Shown here piece by piece: positions 59,692 to 64,000 of a stretch of 64,000 nucleotides of DNA. The notes below the pieces were generated by a model. That model was given only the letters and a program-made list of their open reading frames with translations, made no database searches and was not told where the DNA came from. The DNA is from Lytechinus variegatus (taxonomy: Eukaryota; Echinodermata; Echinoidea; Temnopleuroida; Toxopneustidae). Location of the stretch: assembly GCF_018143015.1 (NCBI RefSeq), contig NC_054755.1, positions 6,875,124-6,939,123 on the forward strand, written 5' to 3'. Numbering within the stretch: position 1 is the stretch's first letter; each line of letters begins with the position of its first letter. A program made the position numbers and the translations under genes.

Positions 59692-62600
59692 ATGGCAACG
59701 ACTGTCGGGTTAAACGACTCTTACACGACAGACACTGTAGTCAACCATTCATGCACCTTCGTTTTCCTTGAAGACGAATGCGAACTGACCATTCTTCTTT
59801 CCACCATCATGTTTTTCGTCACGTTGTTCAACATCATCTTCGGGGTTATCGCCAACGTTCTCGTAATCGGTATCATTCTTGCGACTAAAGAAATGTGGAC
59901 GATTCCGAGCATGTACCTTGCGAATCTTGCAGTCACGGATGTACTGGTGCTACTGTTTGTAGCAGGGCTTAATTGCTACGAGTATTATGTCGGGGCTTTC
60001 CAACCGAAGGAATATTACAACCCACAGAAATATGTATATTACATGGAGATGGTAAGATCAAATGAGGAAAGCTGACCAACATTGTCCTTAACTTTGTCGT
60101 CATAATCACCATAATCAACAATATCATTATTACAGTCATCATCATTCATTCATTTTCACCATCATCATCAACATCATGATGATGCTCATCATCATCTTCA
60201 TCATCTTGATAATCACCATCTTGATCATCATCATAATCATCTTCATCATCATCATGATCATCATGATCATCATCTTCATCATCATCATGATCATCATCTT
60301 CATCGTCCTCTTCATCCCCATCATCATCATGATCATGATCTTCATCATCATCATCATCATAATCATCTTGATCATCATATTGATCATCATCATCTTCATC
60401 ATCATCATTCATCATCACCATCATCATCATCATCATGACCATCACCATCATCACCATAACCATCATCATCACCATCATCATCATCATCAGCGCAGGCACT
60501 TATCTGAGTTCCGCTGAGCGCGGTGGCTCGGAGAAAAGTAGGTAATTCAAGGCAAGTAACCGTACTTTGCCAGCTCAGCGCATAGATTTTGTTTATAAAT
60601 TATTAAAAGTAGGATATAAAACAAATATATCAGGCGTTTTATTCGAAAGTATAGTGGGAATTATTCATCCTCGGTTGGACTGGCAAAACTACTATATTTA
60701 GTAATTGCCAGATCAACCTCGGATGAATAATTCCACTATACTTTCTCAAAGCCTGATATATTTGTTTATTGTAAAATACAGGGCAAAATGACCAATTGAA
60801 AATAGCATCAGATAAATGGATAGAAAAGTATATATACAAGTGAGGCAAGTAGAGAACGAGCGCTTAAACATGTTAACAGTTCCCCCAGATTCTTACCCAT
60901 CAGGCACTCACGGCGAACCCATTTTATGTTCTACCATTTGAAGTTTGATTTTGATTTTGATTAGTTAATGAGCTCTGGTACCATGGCAGTCACCACAATC
61001 TTTGTGACAAAGAACCCCTTAACTACATAACATTTATGAATATATGATGACAGTTTTTGCCATGATCGCAATTTGGGCTGGTTTATGAAGAATACTTCTT
61101 CTTCAGGGTAGACCTATGTCCTCCACAATTGAAGATAATACAGGCGAATACATATGAACTTTATCATTCTTCGGGATTGGTTCCATGACTTTGATTTGGT
61201 TTAATTTACCGTATGAAAATCAAAACAATGCACACCTTATTTTAAGAACGAAGAATCGCAAATGATAATGTTAGAGTATAATAATTTATGATTACTTAGA
61301 AAGAAACATGACAGATCTCTCTATTCAGCATCACTGATAATAACGAGTCTATCTTCCTAGAGGCCTAATGAACAATGTTCATGGTTTGCAAATATTTGTA
61401 GCCATTCGTCAAAGTGTGGGTGGATTAATCTCTAACCTACTTTAATCTTCTAATTTCTCCATTTTCTTTTCTTTTTTTAAGGTGACGTCCATGGCAACCG
61501 TAGCGATGATGATCGCCCTCAGCGTTGACCGATTCTATGCTATCGTCTATCCTTTGCGATCCCAGAAGTATCGTTCAAAGAGAACGACAAGAAGAGTTTG
61601 CGTGGCTGTTTGGATTTGTAAGTTAGACTTCTTAAAGGCGAAGTCCGCCCTGACATTAATTTACAAGGTTGGTTTATGAATCACAAAAATCAGATAATAT
61701 ACATGTCGAATTGAAGGTTTCCCCCAAATCAACCAATGCTTCTAATATTTTGACGTGTACCTGCAAAGAGCTCTGTATAGATCTGTATTGAGTCCATACC
61801 TGTCATCCATTTCGCTTATTCATCTTCATGTTCTCGCTTCTAGTTTGGAATTTATTTGAGAAACATCTTCAGACAATTTTGAACATTTATTTATTTATTT
61901 TATTATCTATACATTGTAAATCTTTATCTGGAGTAGCCTGTTCAGCTTTATACCAAAAATGTATCAAATTACACAATATGTACAATGAAAATGTTCAATA
62001 AAAATCACTGGTCTTCAACAGGGCTCTGCATTATTATCTATTATATAATAAAACATATAATTCACAAAATAAAGAAAATGTTAAGACAGAGAGAGAGGGG
62101 GGGGGGGGAGAATGTGAGATACTGTATGTCGAGAGAGTCGAGAAGTGAAAACAAATTCTGTAACGTTCATATTACTCTCCTGATAATAATATGGGAATTT
62201 GCGTATACGCCTATTTAAGCTTCTAAATTGAATTTTGTGGACACTTTCTAAAATAACCATTCTCTATATCGTTCTATATATTTTTTCAGTTTCGTTTTGT
62301 TTTGGAGGAATATACTTCGGATCTCAATTTGAAGGCAACGTACTTGAAGTGTGGAAGGAGCCTAATTCTGAATATCTAATCGCTGTTGGAGCTGTCTTAA
62401 TCTACGCCATTCCCCTAATCATCATCTTCGGTTGCTATACAGGAATAATATATACTATATGGAAGGAAAGGATTTCTCAAGAACGCACATCTGACTCGAC
62501 AAACAGGAGACGCACGAGACAAAAACATGCCGTGCTACGCGCATCCGTGCTTGTGGTTGCCCTGTTCGCGCTCATACAAGGATTCGTCATCGCTTTGTTC

Positions 62601-62933
62601 ATGTGGATCTCTTTCGGAGGATCTCATGTGGAGCCATCCGTCATCATCATCGAGTTCCACGTCGCGCAAGGCCTGTACCATCTAAACAGTCTCATCAATC
62701 CGTTCCTCTACGCACTCTCGCACGAGAAGTTTTATCAGTCTATCTGGCGTGTTCTTTACTGTTCACCTTCCCGCAGCAGGAGGAAGGAATCCAAGGGAGT
62801 TCACCAAGCTCAAACTAGGAAAACAAACGGCGTAGGACGACCATCTACACTTTCTGACGTCATTATTAGAGAAGACTACAAGTCGAAAGGGGCCGATGAC
62901 GTTACTGGGAGAGATATTGCCACAAGATTGTAA
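59692..62933 (+). CDS. Class A GPCR, tandem paralog C (3 coding exons)
   Basis: Exons 59692-60051, 61482-61617 and 62290-62933 join to 379 residues; introns of 1430 and 672 bp with the same phases as A and B. The codon matching the first ATG of A and B is ATA (59674), and a TAG lies in frame at 59653. The first usable ATG is therefore the one equivalent to M7, with A at -3 and G at +4. Landmarks otherwise as in B: LAVTD, DRFYAIVYPLR, AIPLIIIFGCYTG, FALIQGFV without W or P, NPFLYAL, YCSPSRSRRK and C-terminal ATRL. N-glycosylation sites NDS and NHS are kept; the first (NVT) lies before the start and is lost. Probably a functional receptor. Confidence 0.87.
60110..60493 (+). repeat. (ATC)n microsatellite in gene C intron 1
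   Basis: ~380 bp of CATCATCATC with GATCATCATG interruptions that make it partly self-complementary. Expanded form of the tracts in A and B. Confidence 0.92.
60618..60767. mobile_element. 150-bp near-perfect hairpin in gene C intron 1
   Basis: Left arm AAACAAATATATCAGGC to TTGGACTGGCA, right arm TGCCAGATCAACC to GCCTGATATATTTGTTT, with few mismatches and an ~18-base AAACTACTATATTTAGTAAT-like loop. A foldback MITE. Confidence 0.8.
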
Positions 62934-63160
62934 CTCACACGGAACTCACATTATCATAGGATTAGCAGAGGGCTTGGATAGGGGTAAGGTATACCATGTA
63001 AAAATGAGACCACGGTAAACATGGCAGATGCAAAAATGCAAGAGAACACATGACATGCATGAGAAGAGGTGAAAATCCGCAGAGACTAACATTCTTTATT
63101 TTGTGAGACTAGCACAATTGTGGTAGTAAAATACATGTATATTTAAAACTCTCAAATTAA

Positions 63161-63738
63161 AGGAATGGTCCGGGCTGAAAGTATGTATAGCTTAATAAAT
63201 AGAGTAGAATTCACTGAGCAAAGTGCCAAAAATTTCATCGAAATTGGATAACAAATAACAAAGTTATTGAAGTTTAAAGTTTATAGCAATACTTTTTGAA
63301 AACAGTCGTCATGAATATTCATTAGGTGTGCTGATGATGTCACATCTCCACTTGTTCTTTGGTATTTTATTATATGAAATAAGGTCTATTCAATTTTTTC
63401 CCTCCAAGAACGAGAAAAATTTGATTGAAAACTGATCTAGTGTATTAGATTTTTTTTTGCTGCAACTTATTTCATAATAAGGGAGACATATTATTCATAT
63501 AAGAAAGAATAAAAAAAAATGTTTCTTGTAATAACATAAGAAAACGGAAGTGGAGATGTGACATCATCAGCACACCTAATGAATATTCATGACAACTGTT
63601 TTCACAAAATATTGCTAAACTTTAAACTTCAATAACTTTATTATTAGTTATCCGATTTTGACGAAATTTTCGGCATTTTGCTCAGAGAATTCTTCTCTAT
63701 GTATAAAGATATAAATATTTTCAGCCCGGACCATCCCT
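63161..63738. mobile_element. TTAA-flanked foldback MITE (AGGAATGGTCCGGGCTG)
   Basis: Starts AGGAATGGTCCGGGCTGAAA, ends TTTCAGCCCGGACCATCCCT, with TTAA at 63157-63160 and 63739-63742. Arms share ATGAATATTCATTAGGTGTG and its complement. It has the same target type as the 25981 family but different sequence. Confidence 0.82.
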
Positions 63739-63742
63739 TTAA

Positions 63743-64000
63743 TAACTTAAAAAACTCAATTTGAGATGACAGCGTCTCATTAAAGTTTTCATCCGATAGC
63801 TACCAATTTCTAAATATTTTTGTTGTAGATCATCAATCCAAGAGCATTCTTATAATATCGAAAGCAAAAGGAGATACGTCTATAGCAGCTCAATGGGAGA
63901 ACAAACACGGGTCAAGTGCTTCAAGATTAAAGAGATAAATCAAAGAGAATACATGTATAAAGAATAGAAACTAAGGGCGGCGCCGTGGTACTTTGAACGA
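63743..64000. other. No feature seen
   Basis: Right edge of the window. No exon of a fourth GPCR paralog is visible here. Confidence 0.4.

Noticed and set aside
44475-62933. Any of the three paralogs being a pseudogene
   Set aside because: All exons are open and splice signals and phases agree. The atypical TM6 is shared by all, so it is a family trait rather than damage.
1-64000. tRNA and rRNA genes
   Set aside because: Palindromic short elements were checked by eye. None shows a cloverleaf with a GGTTCGA-type T arm and A/B boxes at proper spacing. GGTTCAAAA in 10272-10501 is part of a foldback repeat.

Overview
The window reads as non-coding-rich, AT-rich animal DNA, most likely from an echinoderm and probably a sea urchin. 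This rests on three things. The genes are split by GT-AG introns. Rhodopsin-type receptors occur in a local tandem family of the kind known to be expanded in sea urchin genomes. The short palindrome TAGGCCTA recurs at least eleven times by eye and dispersed foldback repeats are very dense. The species cannot be fixed from the sequence alone. I see no rRNA, tRNA or CRISPR array, and no LTR retroelement or virus-like element.

Layout. 1-4322 is a higher-order tandem array: a 1938-bp unit built from a 470-bp TIR element and a ~995-bp spacer. 4376-17650 is almost wholly repeats: short TIR elements (one with a perfect 8-bp target duplication), a 923-bp run made only of purines, a TTCGAA-rich minisatellite, a 2-kb TIR element with a second element nested in it, and a ~3-kb GCTCGCGCTTCGCGCTCGC-type repeat invaded by a LINE 3' end. 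17650-23083 is mostly featureless with a few foldback repeats. 23084-24235 (minus) is an intronless class A GPCR. 25484-38000 is repeats, including a 2.2-kb G-rich minisatellite with a 57/68-bp unit.

38070-62933 holds three tandem same-strand paralogous GPCR genes, here called A, B and C. Each has three coding exons with identical intron positions and phases (0 and 1). Each also has a conserved upstream block ending in a splice donor, so a non-coding first exon was copied with the gene. B and C sit in ~5-kb units. A is older and its first intron is swollen to ~5.7 kb by repeats.

All three paralogs keep N1.50, D2.50, DRF, P5.50 and NPFLY. They lack the TM3-ECL2 disulfide cysteines and the CWxP switch of TM6, and end in a T-R-L PDZ-type ligand. 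This coordinated divergence, the degenerated first start codon of gene C, the mosaic A/C versus B/C similarity and the repeat-borne arrays of DR1 nuclear-receptor sites next to these genes are the most interesting observations.
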